48,353 nucleotides of DNA. Origin: CACEUX01 sp964404235. GTDB taxonomy: Bacteria; Fidelibacterota; Marinisomatia; Marinisomatales; UBA1611. A program made the translations under genes and the position numbers. The stretch covers positions 1 to 48,353 of the forward strand of contig CAYOJL010000005.1 in the NCBI GenBank assembly GCA_964404235.1. The letters are read 5' to 3'. Under the pieces are notes generated by a model. The model was not told the DNA's origin. It saw nothing but the letters and a program-made list of their open reading frames with translations, and ran no database searches. Positions 8,315-17,147 of the stretch are shown piece by piece; within the stretch, counting starts at the first letter, position 1; each line of letters starts with the position of its first letter.

Positions 8315-8869
8315 TTATGAGTTAAATTGGTTCATGGTTTGGTTTAAGCCTTTCGCTAGAAGATTATCTATTGCATCAGCACAATTCTTTACCATCATCT
8401 CTGCATTGGGATAGTCATCCGTTAGAAATGGTTTTAAAACATAGTTTTCAGAGGGACGCATATTTATATCTGTCCCAATACCTAATCGAAACCTTGGAAA
8501 TTGATCTGATTGCAATTGATAGATGATGTTCTTTAAGCCTTTATGACATCCATCACCTCCTTTAGGGCGAATACGAATAGTCCCTAATGGTAAATCCACA
8601 TCATCAACAATAATATGGATATCCGACAGGTCAAGTCCCCAATAATTAAGAACGCTTCTAACTGCGTTCCCACTACGATTCATTCCTGTTGTTGGCTTCA
8701 CTAACAAAACTTGATGTCCCTTATATTCTGCATATATATAATCACCAACGCCTGGTGTAAATGATAATTTGTGCCTACGTGCAATTTCATCTATAACCCA
8801 AAACCCTGCATTATGTTTTGTATTAGCATATGCATTACCTACATTACCTAAGCCCACAAAGGCTATCAT
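8315..8869 (-). CDS. pth: Peptidyl-tRNA hydrolase
   Basis: This 184-residue protein is bacterial Pth, which releases tRNA from peptidyl-tRNA dropped by stalled ribosomes. The N-terminal motif reads FVGLGNVGNAYANTKHNAGF, giving Asn9 and catalytic His19; the usual GLGNPG has Val in place of Pro. TTGMNRSG supplies the substrate-binding Met-Asn pair, VDDVDLPLG the catalytic Asp, and KGGDGCHKGLKNI is the next signature. Its start overlaps the rplY stop as ATGA. The rplY-pth pair is a widely conserved arrangement. Confidence 0.97.
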   Translation of the reverse strand: MIAFVGLGNVGNAYANTKHNAGFWVIDEIARRHKLSFTPGVGDYIYAEYKGHQVLLVKPTTGMNRSGNAVRSVLNYWGLDLSDIHIIVDDVDLPLGTIRIRPKGGDGCHKGLKNIIYQLQSDQFPRFRLGIGTDINMRPSENYVLKPFLTDDYPNAEMMVKNCADAIDNLLAKGLNQTMNQFNS

Positions 8870-9573
8870 GATTCTCCTGATTTTTCATTAGAATCATCTG
8901 AAGATCTATCTTTTTCATCAGAATCAGATTCCTCTTTGCCATCTTCTTCACCTTCAAGCCCTTCTTCACCTTCAAGCCCTTCTTCATCTAATTCGTCTTC
9001 TACAATCGGTTCTTCTTCAGCGGCTGGCGGAGTAATTGAAACAATATTTAAGGTTAAATCAGAAACAATTTCAATATCCTCATTCTCTATTTTCAAATCA
9101 GCTACACTCCTCGCTGCATTCAATTCAAGATCTTCAATATCTAATTCTATATTTTCAGGAACATCAGTTGGAAAACAACTGATCTCAATCTGATTTAATG
9201 ACTGTGATAAAACGCCACCTTCTTTCACTCCAATTGGCTCACCCATTAAGACCAAAGGTACTGATATTGTCATTTTTTCAGATCTACGCACGCGCATAAG
9301 ATCAACATGAATAACCTCATCTGTAACAGGATGATATTGTATTTCTTTTATCATGGTATATTGATTATCACCATCTTGTTTGATTTCAAAAATCCTCTGC
9401 CCGGATTGCATGGCTTGAAATAAAACTGATTTTTCAATAGCAATATTCACATTTGGCTCTCCAGAGTAATACAATATACCTGGAATCAAACCTCCCCTGC
9501 GCACTGCTTTTGCGCCCTTACTTCGAGTTTCTGATCTCTCTAAAATATCTAATTTGTAATAAGTTGATGCCAT
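8866..9573 (-). CDS. rplY: Large ribosomal subunit protein L25, CTC/TL5 form with acidic tail
   Basis: This 235-residue protein is the long, two-domain (CTC/general-stress) version of L25, which binds 5S rRNA. The N-terminal 5S-binding domain is about 1-95 (GAKAVRRGGLIPGILY; HPVTDEVIHVDLMRV) and the TL5 beta domain about 98-182. Residues from 185 onward are a low-complexity acidic tail with repeated EGEEGL units encoded by an 18-bp DNA repeat (8944-8979). An AAGGAAAG ribosome-binding site precedes the ATG. It is coupled to pth by an ATGA overlap and follows prs by 15 bp. Confidence 0.95.
   Translation of the reverse strand: MASTYYKLDILERSETRSKGAKAVRRGGLIPGILYYSGEPNVNIAIEKSVLFQAMQSGQRIFEIKQDGDNQYTMIKEIQYHPVTDEVIHVDLMRVRRSEKMTISVPLVLMGEPIGVKEGGVLSQSLNQIEISCFPTDVPENIELDIEDLELNAARSVADLKIENEDIEIVSDLTLNIVSITPPAAEEEPIVEDELDEEGLEGEEGLEGEEDGKEESDSDEKDRSSDDSNEKSGES
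8944..8979. repeat. 18-bp tandem repeat in the L25 tail
   Basis: Two exact copies of an 18-bp unit (plus strand TTCTTCACCTTCAAGCCC) lie here, followed by a partial third copy to about 8986. They encode six-residue EGEEGL-type units in the acidic tail of L25. Copy number could change by slippage without breaking the frame. Confidence 0.85.
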
Positions 9574-9588
9574 TATTTTCTTTCCTTA

Positions 9589-10536
9589 TTAAAATTCAAA
9601 TAAAGCACTAACCGATTCACCGTTATGTACTCGGTTGACTGCCTCACCAAAAATATTTGCCACTGATACAATTTTCATTTTATCAATTTGTTTTTCTTTA
9701 GGAATTGCTATCGTATCTGTAACTATAATTCTTTTTATGCTTGATTCATTTAATCTATCAATTGCAGGCCCTGATAAAACACCATGCGTAGCCACTACGG
9801 TAACTGATTTTGCACCTTCATCCATGGCAGCTTTAGCAGCATTAACCGTTGTCCCGGCTGTATCAATCATATCATCAATGATTAAAACATCCATCCCTTC
9901 TAATTCTCCTATAAGATGATTAACCTCTGCCTGATTTGGAGCAAAACGTCGTTTATCAATAAGGGCAAAATGCATGCCTAAATTTTTTGCATACCCCTGA
10001 CTCATTTTAACAGAACCAACATCAGGTGCTAAAACAGCAGTGGTATCTGAAGTAAAGTTTTCATCTTTAATAGCCTCGAATAAAACTGATCTACTATATA
10101 GATTATCAAAAGGGATTTTAGCAAAGCCCTGTATTTGAGTTGAATGAAGATCAAGAGTAATAATTCTATCCGCTCCCATCGCAGTGAAAATATCAATCAT
10201 AATACGTGAGGAAATAGGGACACGAGGTTGGTCCTTTCGATCTTGCCTACCATACCCAAAGTATGGTATTAAAACTGTTACAGTGTCTGCAGATGCTCTA
10301 ACTGCAGCATCAACCATCAGTGCAAGTTCAATTATATTCTCAGATGGACTATTTGTAGACTGAATAATAAACACATCGCATCCTCGTACATTCTCTTCAT
10401 ACTTTACCCATAACTCACCATCAGAAAATGTGCGAATTGATATACTACCTAAATCTTGGCCAAGAGAATTTGCTATGCCAAGAGCTAGGTCAGGATTACT
10501 CCTCCCACTAAAGATTTTTAGATTGTTATTTTCCAT
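9589..10536 (-). CDS. prs: Ribose-phosphate pyrophosphokinase (PRPP synthase)
   Basis: The enzyme makes PRPP from ribose 5-phosphate and ATP for nucleotide, His, Trp and NAD synthesis. Motifs visible are NLKIFSGRSNPDLA at the N-terminus, FSDGELWVKYEENVRG, YFGYGRQDRKDQPR, the metal-binding DLHSTQIQGF and the PRPP-binding loop VLIIDDMIDTAGT. The open frame could start at 10578, but that would put its first codons inside the tRNA-Gln gene. I therefore chose the ATG at 10536 (MENNNLKIF); the ATG at 10542 is the alternative. The resulting 315 residues match the usual family length. It follows the tRNA closely and leads into rplY. Confidence 0.96.
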   Translation of the reverse strand: MENNNLKIFSGRSNPDLALGIANSLGQDLGSISIRTFSDGELWVKYEENVRGCDVFIIQSTNSPSENIIELALMVDAAVRASADTVTVLIPYFGYGRQDRKDQPRVPISSRIMIDIFTAMGADRIITLDLHSTQIQGFAKIPFDNLYSRSVLFEAIKDENFTSDTTAVLAPDVGSVKMSQGYAKNLGMHFALIDKRRFAPNQAEVNHLIGELEGMDVLIIDDMIDTAGTTVNAAKAAMDEGAKSVTVVATHGVLSGPAIDRLNESSIKRIIVTDTIAIPKEKQIDKMKIVSVANIFGEAVNRVHNGESVSALFEF

Positions 10537-10552
10537 TTTCATGTATTTTTTG

Positions 10553-10623
10553 CTGGGGCGCAGGGATTCGAACCCCAACTGCCTGGACCAAAACCAGGTG
10601 TACTGCCATTATACTACGCCCCA
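10553..10623 (-). tRNA. tRNA-Gln (anticodon UUG)
   Basis: Read on the minus strand, the 71-base sequence folds as a full cloverleaf. The acceptor arms are TGGGGCG and CGCCCCA with discriminator G. The anticodon stem CCTGG/CCAGG closes a TTTTGGT loop, giving anticodon TTG. The T arm has the loop TTCGAAT. The next encoded bases are CA rather than CCA, so the 3' CCA must be added after transcription. It lies between ispE and prs and is probably cut from that transcript. Confidence 0.95.
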
Positions 10624-10645
10624 AATTAATTGGTGCTACAGATTG

Positions 10646-11488
10646 TTAGGCTCTTGGATATGTGATAAAAGTTGTGTATTTAGAGGAAAAATATGACTCA
10701 GCGGATATTGCATTGCTTTCTTCGTCAAAAATTCCATACACAGTCGAGCCTGAACCCGACAGACTGGCAAACCGAGACCCATAGGCTTCTAGTCTCTTTT
10801 TTATTTCTCCAATCTCCGGATATGCTGGAACAACAATTGATTCAAAATCATTCTCAAAAAACTCAAAGGGAATTACGTCCCTACTTAAAAAGCTGGCAAA
10901 ATTAACCTGTTCCTTATCCCCATCCAAAAAATTTTTATAACTCTTGTATGCCCAATCCGTACTAATCTCAAAATCTGGTACAATCAATAAATAGATTCCA
11001 TTAATAAGACCTGGAAGTCGTGTCAATTTTTCCCCAATACCATCTCCTTGCTGCAAACCGCCATTAAGAAAAAAGGATACATCTGCCCCTAATGATATGG
11101 CAATAGATTGTAAATCTTTTTGTGAAATGTCTAGTTTGTAAAGTTCAACTAGGCCTTTTATAACGGATGCTGCATTAGATGAGCCACCTCCTAAACCACT
11201 TCCTGCAGGGATGTTTTTTATAAGATCAATAGAAATTCCACCAATATTATAATATTCAGATAAACGATTCCACGCCTTAAAACACAAGTTGGATGCATCA
11301 TTGTGTAGCCAGCTTACATTTGAAGTAAAGCCACACCCGGAGTCTTGCAATCCTAGTACCATAGTGTCATGCAGTTCTAATTCTTGGAAAATAGTATGGA
11401 TATTATGAAAACCATCACTTCTTTTATTTCTTATTTGTAAGCCTACATTCACTTTAGCAAAAGATTTAATAGTAAGGCTATCCATCAT
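10646..11488 (-). CDS. ispE: 4-diphosphocytidyl-2-C-methyl-D-erythritol kinase
   Basis: This 280-residue GHMP-family kinase phosphorylates CDP-ME in the MEP (non-mevalonate) isoprenoid pathway. The ATP-binding motif PAGSGLGGGSSNAA, the N-terminal SFAKVNVGLQIRNKRSDGFH and the C-terminal GSGSTVYGIF are all IspE hallmarks. The start overlaps the ispF stop as ATGA. Together with ispF and ispD it gives three MEP steps (cytidylyltransferase, kinase, cyclase) in one run. The tRNA-Gln gene follows after 22 bp. Confidence 0.96.
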   Translation of the reverse strand: MMDSLTIKSFAKVNVGLQIRNKRSDGFHNIHTIFQELELHDTMVLGLQDSGCGFTSNVSWLHNDASNLCFKAWNRLSEYYNIGGISIDLIKNIPAGSGLGGGSSNAASVIKGLVELYKLDISQKDLQSIAISLGADVSFFLNGGLQQGDGIGEKLTRLPGLINGIYLLIVPDFEISTDWAYKSYKNFLDGDKEQVNFASFLSRDVIPFEFFENDFESIVVPAYPEIGEIKKRLEAYGSRFASLSGSGSTVYGIFDEESNAISAESYFSSKYTTFITYPRA

Positions 11489-11961
11489 TGATTAACAATA
11501 GACGCAATGGCTAATACTCCCCAGCCTAGTTTATCACCAATAAATCCCAATCCATCTGTGGTTGTTGCTTTTACAGATATTTTGGAACTATCTAAGTTTA
11601 ATATTTTGGATAAACTTTGAATTATATCAGGAATGTGTTGTGTCAATCTTGGTTTTTCTAATATTATTGTTGAATCTATATTATTAATTGAAAACCCTCC
11701 GTTTTCTATTCTATTATTAGCATCCGTTAAAAATAGATGGCTTGGCGCTCCTTGCCATTTATCAGAATCGCTTGGGAAATATGTTCCAATATCGCCTAAG
11801 CCGGCAGCTCCAAGTAGTGCATCCACTACCGCATGTATCAATGCATCTCCATCAGAATGGCCTTCTGATCCAAATTCTGAAGGAATCTTTATCCCTCCAA
11901 TGTAGAGCTCTGCTCCTTTTTTAAGTTTATGTACATCATAGCCTATTCCTACTTTCATCAT
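11485..11961 (-). CDS. ispF: 2-C-methyl-D-erythritol 2,4-cyclodiphosphate synthase
   Basis: IspF converts CDP-ME 2-phosphate to the cyclodiphosphate. The zinc-binding motif GYDVHKL is at the N-terminus, followed by GHSDGDALIHAVVDALLGAAGLGDIGTYFP, split by family-typical glycines, and KATTTDGLGFIG near the end. The open frame extends nine codons further upstream inside ispD, but the two adjacent ATGs at 11961 and 11958 give the normal MKVGIGYDVH start. The first of them makes an ATGA overlap with the ispD stop. Length is about 158 residues, normal for the family. Confidence 0.96.
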   Translation of the reverse strand: MMKVGIGYDVHKLKKGAELYIGGIKIPSEFGSEGHSDGDALIHAVVDALLGAAGLGDIGTYFPSDSDKWQGAPSHLFLTDANNRIENGGFSINNIDSTIILEKPRLTQHIPDIIQSLSKILNLDSSKISVKATTTDGLGFIGDKLGWGVLAIASIVNQ

Positions 11962-12623
11962 TGCAAGCAACTCTCCGCACGCTTCCAATCTTCAAGGGTG
12001 GTGATTTTAAAATTTGCGACATCTCCCATTACCAAAGATATCTTATACCCCATCTTTTCCATTAATACAGACTCATCTGTTATTAAATCACTTTCATCTA
12101 CACTATCATAAGCCTTTAATAATTTTTCTCTCCAAAAAATTTGTGGCGTTTGGGCGAGCCAAACATGGTTGCGATGAATTGTTTTTTCTATAACCCCATT
12201 CTCAGAGTATTTTACTGTATCTACAGATGGGATAGCCACAACCACACCATCTGTCGTCCCAGCAGCAACAATAGCTCTTTTTATTATGCTCTTTGTAACA
12301 AAAGGGCGGGCTGCATCATGTATACAAATCAAATCACTATTGCTATCTGAAGCTAACACCCCTTTCTTTACAGAATCTTGTCTTCTCATTCCTCCATTAA
12401 TTACTACTATATTCTTATTTTTGGAAATAGGTGCCAACTCATCATAGATAATATTTTTTTTATCTTTGGGCGCTACTAAAACAATTTCATCTATTTTTGA
12501 AAAATTTAAAAAAATTTTTATTGAATGAACAAAAAGTGCATGACCTGCCAACAATTTGAATTGTTTTGCTTCCCCAAACCGATTCCCAAGACCAGCTGCT
12601 GGTATAATAGCCGATACTTTCAA
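11958..12623 (-). CDS. ispD: 2-C-methyl-D-erythritol 4-phosphate cytidylyltransferase
   Basis: At 221 residues this is a standard IspD, which makes CDP-ME from MEP and CTP. The nucleotide-binding motif AAGLGNRFGEAKQFKLLAG starts at residue 9, with CIHDAARPFV in the middle and the C-terminal TDESVLMEKMGYKISLVMGD, all characteristic. It follows queA by 12 bp and overlaps ispF. Confidence 0.96.
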   Translation of the reverse strand: MKVSAIIPAAGLGNRFGEAKQFKLLAGHALFVHSIKIFLNFSKIDEIVLVAPKDKKNIIYDELAPISKNKNIVVINGGMRRQDSVKKGVLASDSNSDLICIHDAARPFVTKSIIKRAIVAAGTTDGVVVAIPSVDTVKYSENGVIEKTIHRNHVWLAQTPQIFWREKLLKAYDSVDESDLITDESVLMEKMGYKISLVMGDVANFKITTLEDWKRAESCLQ

Positions 12624-12635
12624 TTAACTCTAATT

Positions 12636-13688
12636 TTAAATTATAAGCATAGCATCCCCGTAACTCAAAAAACGATATTTATTTCTTTTAGCTTCAAGGT
12701 ATGCTTTTTTTATGAGTTTTCTACCCGCAAAAGCACTAACCATCATAAGTAGTGTTGATTGTGGAGTATGAAAATTCGTTATCATTTTATCTACCATCTT
12801 ATATTCGTATGGTGGATAGATAAATTTATCTGTCCAGCCACGCTTCGGTGTGACCTGAAACCCTGATATTGCAATAGTTTCTAAGGCTCGCACTGTTGAT
12901 GTGCCTACTGCAATTATTTTACGATGCTTTTTTCGTGCCTGGTTTATTGCCATAGCAGTATCCGGAGAAACTTCGAAATATTCAGAATCCATTTGATGCC
13001 GATTTAAATCTTCCACTTGAACTGGTCGGAATGTCCCCAATCCAATATGTAAAGTTACATTTTCAACTTTTGTTCCCTTATCTTTGGCCTTTTTAAGCAA
13101 ACCTTCAGTAAAATGAAGTCCCGCTGTAGGAGCTGCTACAGCACCTCTATTGCTTGCATAAACAGTTTGATAACGTTTTTTATCGTTTGAATCTGCATCA
13201 CGATTAATATATGGTGGAAGAGGTGACGTTCCTATTCGATCAATTACACTATCAAAATTTCCTCCATCATATTCAAAACGAACTACCCGGCCACCTGAAA
13301 CTGTATTATCAATAACATCGCACATGAGCTTAGGAGTGAAAACAAGTTTATTTCCAATTCGCACTTTTCTAGCAGGGCGCACCATAACCTCCCATAAATC
13401 ACTAGAGAGCTCTCTTAATAAGAACACCTCTACTTTAGCTTCAGTACGATCTTTTGTTGCAAAAAGGCGAGCAGGAAAAACCTTTGTATTATTTAATACA
13501 AGAAGGTCATTCTTTCTCATGTAGTCTGTAATATTATAAAACTTCTTATGCTCTATTTCACCAGAATCGCGGTGGACTACCATTAATTTTGCATAATCTC
13601 TTCTTGATTCTGGATGTTGAGCAATAAAAGCTTTTGGAAGTTGGTAATTAAAATCACCTAGTTTATATTTTTTTTTCTTATCAATCAT
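12636..13688 (-). CDS. queA: tRNA preQ1(34) S-adenosylmethionine ribosyltransferase-isomerase
   Basis: QueA transfers the ribosyl part of SAM onto preQ1 in tRNA to form epoxyqueuosine. Residues include the N-terminal FNYQLPKAFIAQHP, LVLNNTKVFPARL, GAVAAPTAGLHFTEGLL, THIGLGTFRPV-like TLHIGLGTFRPVQ, and ITNFHTPQSTLLMMVSAFAG, all QueA signatures. The 350-residue length is normal. It is coupled to ruvB by an ATGA overlap, an arrangement (ruvB-queA) seen in many bacteria. Confidence 0.97.
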   Translation of the reverse strand: MIDKKKKYKLGDFNYQLPKAFIAQHPESRRDYAKLMVVHRDSGEIEHKKFYNITDYMRKNDLLVLNNTKVFPARLFATKDRTEAKVEVFLLRELSSDLWEVMVRPARKVRIGNKLVFTPKLMCDVIDNTVSGGRVVRFEYDGGNFDSVIDRIGTSPLPPYINRDADSNDKKRYQTVYASNRGAVAAPTAGLHFTEGLLKKAKDKGTKVENVTLHIGLGTFRPVQVEDLNRHQMDSEYFEVSPDTAMAINQARKKHRKIIAVGTSTVRALETIAISGFQVTPKRGWTDKFIYPPYEYKMVDKMITNFHTPQSTLLMMVSAFAGRKLIKKAYLEAKRNKYRFLSYGDAMLII

Positions 13689-14707
13689 TCAAATAACCCC
13701 TGTTGGTCTTTCATTTTTTGTTTACCTAGCAAATCATATGCTGAATCTTGAGCAACTCTACCTCTAGTAGTGCGCATAAGAAATCCTTCTTTAATCAAGA
13801 ATGGTTCATAGACATCTTCAATTGTTGTAGAATCCTCGCCTACAGCAACGGCAAGAGATTTTAATCCTACTGGACCACCCGAGAATTGCTCTATTATTAT
13901 ATTTAAAATCTTTCGATCCATATCATCTAATCCTATTTCATCTATTCCTAATTTTTGAAGAGATGATTGAGCAACTTGCAAATCTATTTCACCCGAAGCT
14001 TTCACTTCAGCAAAATCTCGTGCTCTTCTTAATATTCGATTAGCTATTCTTGGCGTGCCACGACTACGGCTTGCCAATTCCATAGCGCCATCATCACTAA
14101 TCTTTACTTCAAGAATATCTGCTGAGCGATTTATAATATGAAATAATTCTTCAGGGTCATAATAATCAACTCTCAGAACAACTCCAAACCTATCACGAAG
14201 TGGTGAGGTCAAATTCCCTAGCCTAGTGGTCGCTCCAATAAGAGTAAATGGTTCAATATTTAATTGTACACTTCTTGCGCTCGGGCCTTTATCAATCATA
14301 ATATCAATCGAAAAATCTTCCATTGCTGAATATAAATATTCTTCAACAACACTGTTTAATCTGTGAATCTCATCAATAAAAAAGACATCTCTATGACCTA
14401 AATTGGTCACCATTCCCGCAAGATCACCTGCACGTTCTACGACAGGGCCGGATGCCTGTTTAATATTTGAACCCAATTCTTTAGATATGATGTTTGCTAG
14501 AGTAGTTTTCCCCAATCCAGGCGGTCCAAATAGCAGAACATGGTCCAATGCATCACCGCGATTATTAGAAGCCTCAATATATAATTTTAAATTATCAACA
14601 AGTTTTTTTTGTCCAATGAACTCATCAAACTTAGATGGTCGTAATGATTTTTCAATTGCAATATCATCATCAAAAGGGGTTGGGTCCGTTATGTGGATAT
14701 CTGTCAT
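13685..14707 (-). CDS. ruvB: Holliday junction branch migration helicase RuvB
   Basis: This 340-residue AAA+ motor drives branch migration with RuvA. Motifs are the N-terminal LRPSKFDEFIGQ, Walker A GPPGLGKTT (about 61-69), Walker B DEIHRLN, sensor 1/arginine finger region IGATTRLGNLTSPLRDRFG and the C-terminal winged helix with RTTRGRVAQ. A TATAAT-like box on the minus strand at 14801-14806 lies 94 bp upstream, but no matching -35 is evident. ruvA and ruvC are not in the window. The 102-bp gap from the transketolase-like gene is the largest inside this block. Confidence 0.98.
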   Translation of the reverse strand: MTDIHITDPTPFDDDIAIEKSLRPSKFDEFIGQKKLVDNLKLYIEASNNRGDALDHVLLFGPPGLGKTTLANIISKELGSNIKQASGPVVERAGDLAGMVTNLGHRDVFFIDEIHRLNSVVEEYLYSAMEDFSIDIMIDKGPSARSVQLNIEPFTLIGATTRLGNLTSPLRDRFGVVLRVDYYDPEELFHIINRSADILEVKISDDGAMELASRSRGTPRIANRILRRARDFAEVKASGEIDLQVAQSSLQKLGIDEIGLDDMDRKILNIIIEQFSGGPVGLKSLAVAVGEDSTTIEDVYEPFLIKEGFLMRTTRGRVAQDSAYDLLGKQKMKDQQGLFE

Positions 14708-14809
14708 AAATTAAACTATAGATAAATCCTTTTAAACTGACCCAGAAGATACGATTTGAAACAGCCGTGGTAAAGATTACAGGAGAAAATTTGTACTAAT
14801 ATTATAAAT

Positions 14810-17146
14810 TCAAAAATTAATGTTTTTTTGGAGCAAGGATAGTCGTCTTGGCCTATCAGAGACAAAGCGCATTATCCCTTCCCAAATGCTATGTGTATCT
14901 AATCGAGCCTCAGCCACAATCTGTTCCACACTTCCTCCAGTACGCCATTGATTATCAAAATCAGGTGACAATGAATAATCAGCAACAACAGAATTCGCAA
15001 TCCACTTATGCATAAGTTTTTTAGCTCCATTTGTAATAATCATTGCATCATGCCATTCATGATCTTTGATCACAGATTCACGATATTCATTTGATTGTCT
15101 TTTGAAAAGTTCCCAACTGATCGCAGATATTACTTTAATATTCGGGCCTTCCTCTTTAAGCCTAGGAAGAAGCTGCACTAATGAATTAGTAGAACTTGTA
15201 CCTCGAACAATAATGACTCCCCTCTTATCGCGATTGGAATCATAATCTTTAATTATATATGCACCTTTAGAGGCACACAGATGTGAATCCATACCCAATT
15301 TTTGGCGATCAGGAATAATAATTGGCGGACGTGTAAGGTGAATTGCAACTAAGGGTACTTCAGTATCTAAAGCTGCTGAAAGGGACGGTGCAACCTCATT
15401 GTGTTCCCATGGGTGTAAATTAATAATATGTCCTTCTGGAAAAAGTTGGGTTACGCCAGGAGCAAAAATGCCGAAATGCGTCCTACTATCTTCTGCTGTT
15501 TCGGGACCTGAATGCCCTACGACCCATATAACCTTACCAACTTTTAAATCAGAGTCTTGTGCAATCTGACTAAAAAGACGAAGTGGGCCATACTTAAGAT
15601 AACTAAATGATCCATAAGTGCTCATGGCACCAAAAAAGCCGTTAAATAATTTATAAGGATCTACGTGAAAATTTACAGTCGCGGCACCAGCCATCATCCC
15701 AGCATTGGTAAACTCGGTAATCCCTTGAGGGAAAAGTGGACTATTTGGGTTATCATTTTTATTGTATAGACCCTTATCCCTAGCAGAACCATAACCTTTC
15801 GCAAAACCTGATATATTTGTTGAATCTGCTAAATCTGCACTCATGGCCAAGACCAATGGACGGCCATATTTTTCTTCAAATGTAGTGTTAAGATAGCTCG
15901 CATATTTTGAAAACCCCACCCGATTCGGTGCTTTATCTCCTGGTTTTACAAAAATATCTTCTGGTAATGTGTTTATATCGTAGAGCATAGAATAATCTGC
16001 TGAATGGTCTTCAGATAATCTACATGATGAAACTTCTTGTGGAACAGACTTTCCAAGCGACACTAAGCGTTCTGCTAAAAAATCCACATATTCACCATTA
16101 TTTTCCATAATAGAAAAAACTGTCGTGAACATTGATTTGGCTTGGTCAATTTGTCCTTCCCAAGTACTTGCGGCAGGTTCACCAAATTTTGGGAAATCGA
16201 TATTATATATTTTTGAAAAATCTTCTTTTGTTTTCCAAAAAAGCTCTGAGTTGCGACCATGTGCTGCGCCATGGCTTTTATTATCATAGACATGATATCC
16301 ACGACCTTTCCTAGTTTTACTATATATCACTTTTGGGATATTTGGCTCAGCATTTTCAACCAATAATCTATGATATGCTCGGGTAAGTTGTTCCCAATCC
16401 TCCCCATCTTCTGCACCTTCTACATGCCACCCATGGGAACCAAACCAATCATTTGGCCCTCCATACATTATAGAACTAAATGGACGATCATCTATCCCAA
16501 AATCATTCCAGTCTAAAAAATAAACTAAATTACCGAGGCCGAGTCCCCACGCAGAATTAATTGTTTCATGACTGGCCCCTGTTGTGAACCCACCTTCTCC
16601 TTCGAATGCAAACACTTTAACATCAGGAACTCCTGCATACTTTAAAGCCAGTGCAGCACCAGCAGCAAATGGAGACCCGTGTCCACTTGGACCAGTATTG
16701 GCTTTGAAAAATAAAGTTTTTCCCTCCATCTCAGCATGTCCAGGTAATCCTTTATTTTGGCGAAGGTTAAGTAAATCTTCCCAAACAAGTTGAAATTTAG
16801 GGCCTTTGAAATTTTGGTATTTACTATCACCAGTTTGATTATATTTGATTCTTAATGCTTCATTGAGCACAGCTAATGTTGCATACACAACAGGGTTACA
16901 ATGACCAGCAGCAAGAATATATCTATCTCCATATCTTTTACCCGCATCTCTAATGTCCCACCTCATAGCTCCTGATAAAAGAGTAGCAACCATGGCATGA
17001 ACCTTAGACCTAGACCCACCAGGGTGGCCACTTTGCCTAAGATTAAGCATAATATCTATACATTGGTCAATAAGGTCTTTTGTTATTTCCCAATATTTAA
17101 ATTCTTTTTTCAATTCTGAGGGTGATTTCATTTTATTCTTTCCCAT
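14810..17146 (-). CDS. Transketolase-like thiamine diphosphate enzyme
   Basis: This 778-residue protein is longer than typical transketolase (about 660). It has a ThDP-binding N-terminal domain (SGHPGGSRSKVHAM about 39-52; TGPSGHGSPFAAGAALA about 151-167), a Pyr domain (QGITEFTNAGMMAGAA, with the Glu that activates ThDP) and a C-terminal domain. The Mg/ThDP motif, normally GDG then N, reads GEG at 183-185 with Asn214 downstream. The EG that normally follows (GDGxxxEG) reads TG. The usual HDSIGLGEDGPTHQ region reads HSGPETAEDSRTHFG. The enzyme therefore belongs to a divergent branch, and I would not assume the standard pentose-phosphate reaction. One base separates it from the uvrA stop, so it is probably cotranscribed with uvrA. 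Alternatives include another sugar or 2-oxo-acid transferase. Confidence 0.8.
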   Translation of the reverse strand: MGKNKMKSPSELKKEFKYWEITKDLIDQCIDIMLNLRQSGHPGGSRSKVHAMVATLLSGAMRWDIRDAGKRYGDRYILAAGHCNPVVYATLAVLNEALRIKYNQTGDSKYQNFKGPKFQLVWEDLLNLRQNKGLPGHAEMEGKTLFFKANTGPSGHGSPFAAGAALALKYAGVPDVKVFAFEGEGGFTTGASHETINSAWGLGLGNLVYFLDWNDFGIDDRPFSSIMYGGPNDWFGSHGWHVEGAEDGEDWEQLTRAYHRLLVENAEPNIPKVIYSKTRKGRGYHVYDNKSHGAAHGRNSELFWKTKEDFSKIYNIDFPKFGEPAASTWEGQIDQAKSMFTTVFSIMENNGEYVDFLAERLVSLGKSVPQEVSSCRLSEDHSADYSMLYDINTLPEDIFVKPGDKAPNRVGFSKYASYLNTTFEEKYGRPLVLAMSADLADSTNISGFAKGYGSARDKGLYNKNDNPNSPLFPQGITEFTNAGMMAGAATVNFHVDPYKLFNGFFGAMSTYGSFSYLKYGPLRLFSQIAQDSDLKVGKVIWVVGHSGPETAEDSRTHFGIFAPGVTQLFPEGHIINLHPWEHNEVAPSLSAALDTEVPLVAIHLTRPPIIIPDRQKLGMDSHLCASKGAYIIKDYDSNRDKRGVIIVRGTSSTNSLVQLLPRLKEEGPNIKVISAISWELFKRQSNEYRESVIKDHEWHDAMIITNGAKKLMHKWIANSVVADYSLSPDFDNQWRTGGSVEQIVAEARLDTHSIWEGIMRFVSDRPRRLSLLQKNINF

Positions 17147-17147
17147 T

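Noticed and set aside
8936..9193. Plus-strand serine-rich frame opposite rplY
   Set aside because: It is the antisense reading of the acidic L25 tail repeat; the Pro-Ser pattern comes from the repeat itself.
10537..10578. Longer N-terminus for the PRPP synthase
   Set aside because: The extra codons lie inside the tRNA-Gln gene, and the family starts near NLKIFSGRSN, so the ATG at 10536 or 10542 is used instead.
14403..14714. Plus-strand frame of 103 codons opposite ruvB
   Set aside because: It is the antisense shadow of conserved ruvB codons.
14708..14809. Small RNA or leader in the 102-bp gap before ruvB
   Set aside because: No tRNA cloverleaf, conserved riboswitch motif or stable hairpin was seen; a TATAAT-like box alone is not enough.
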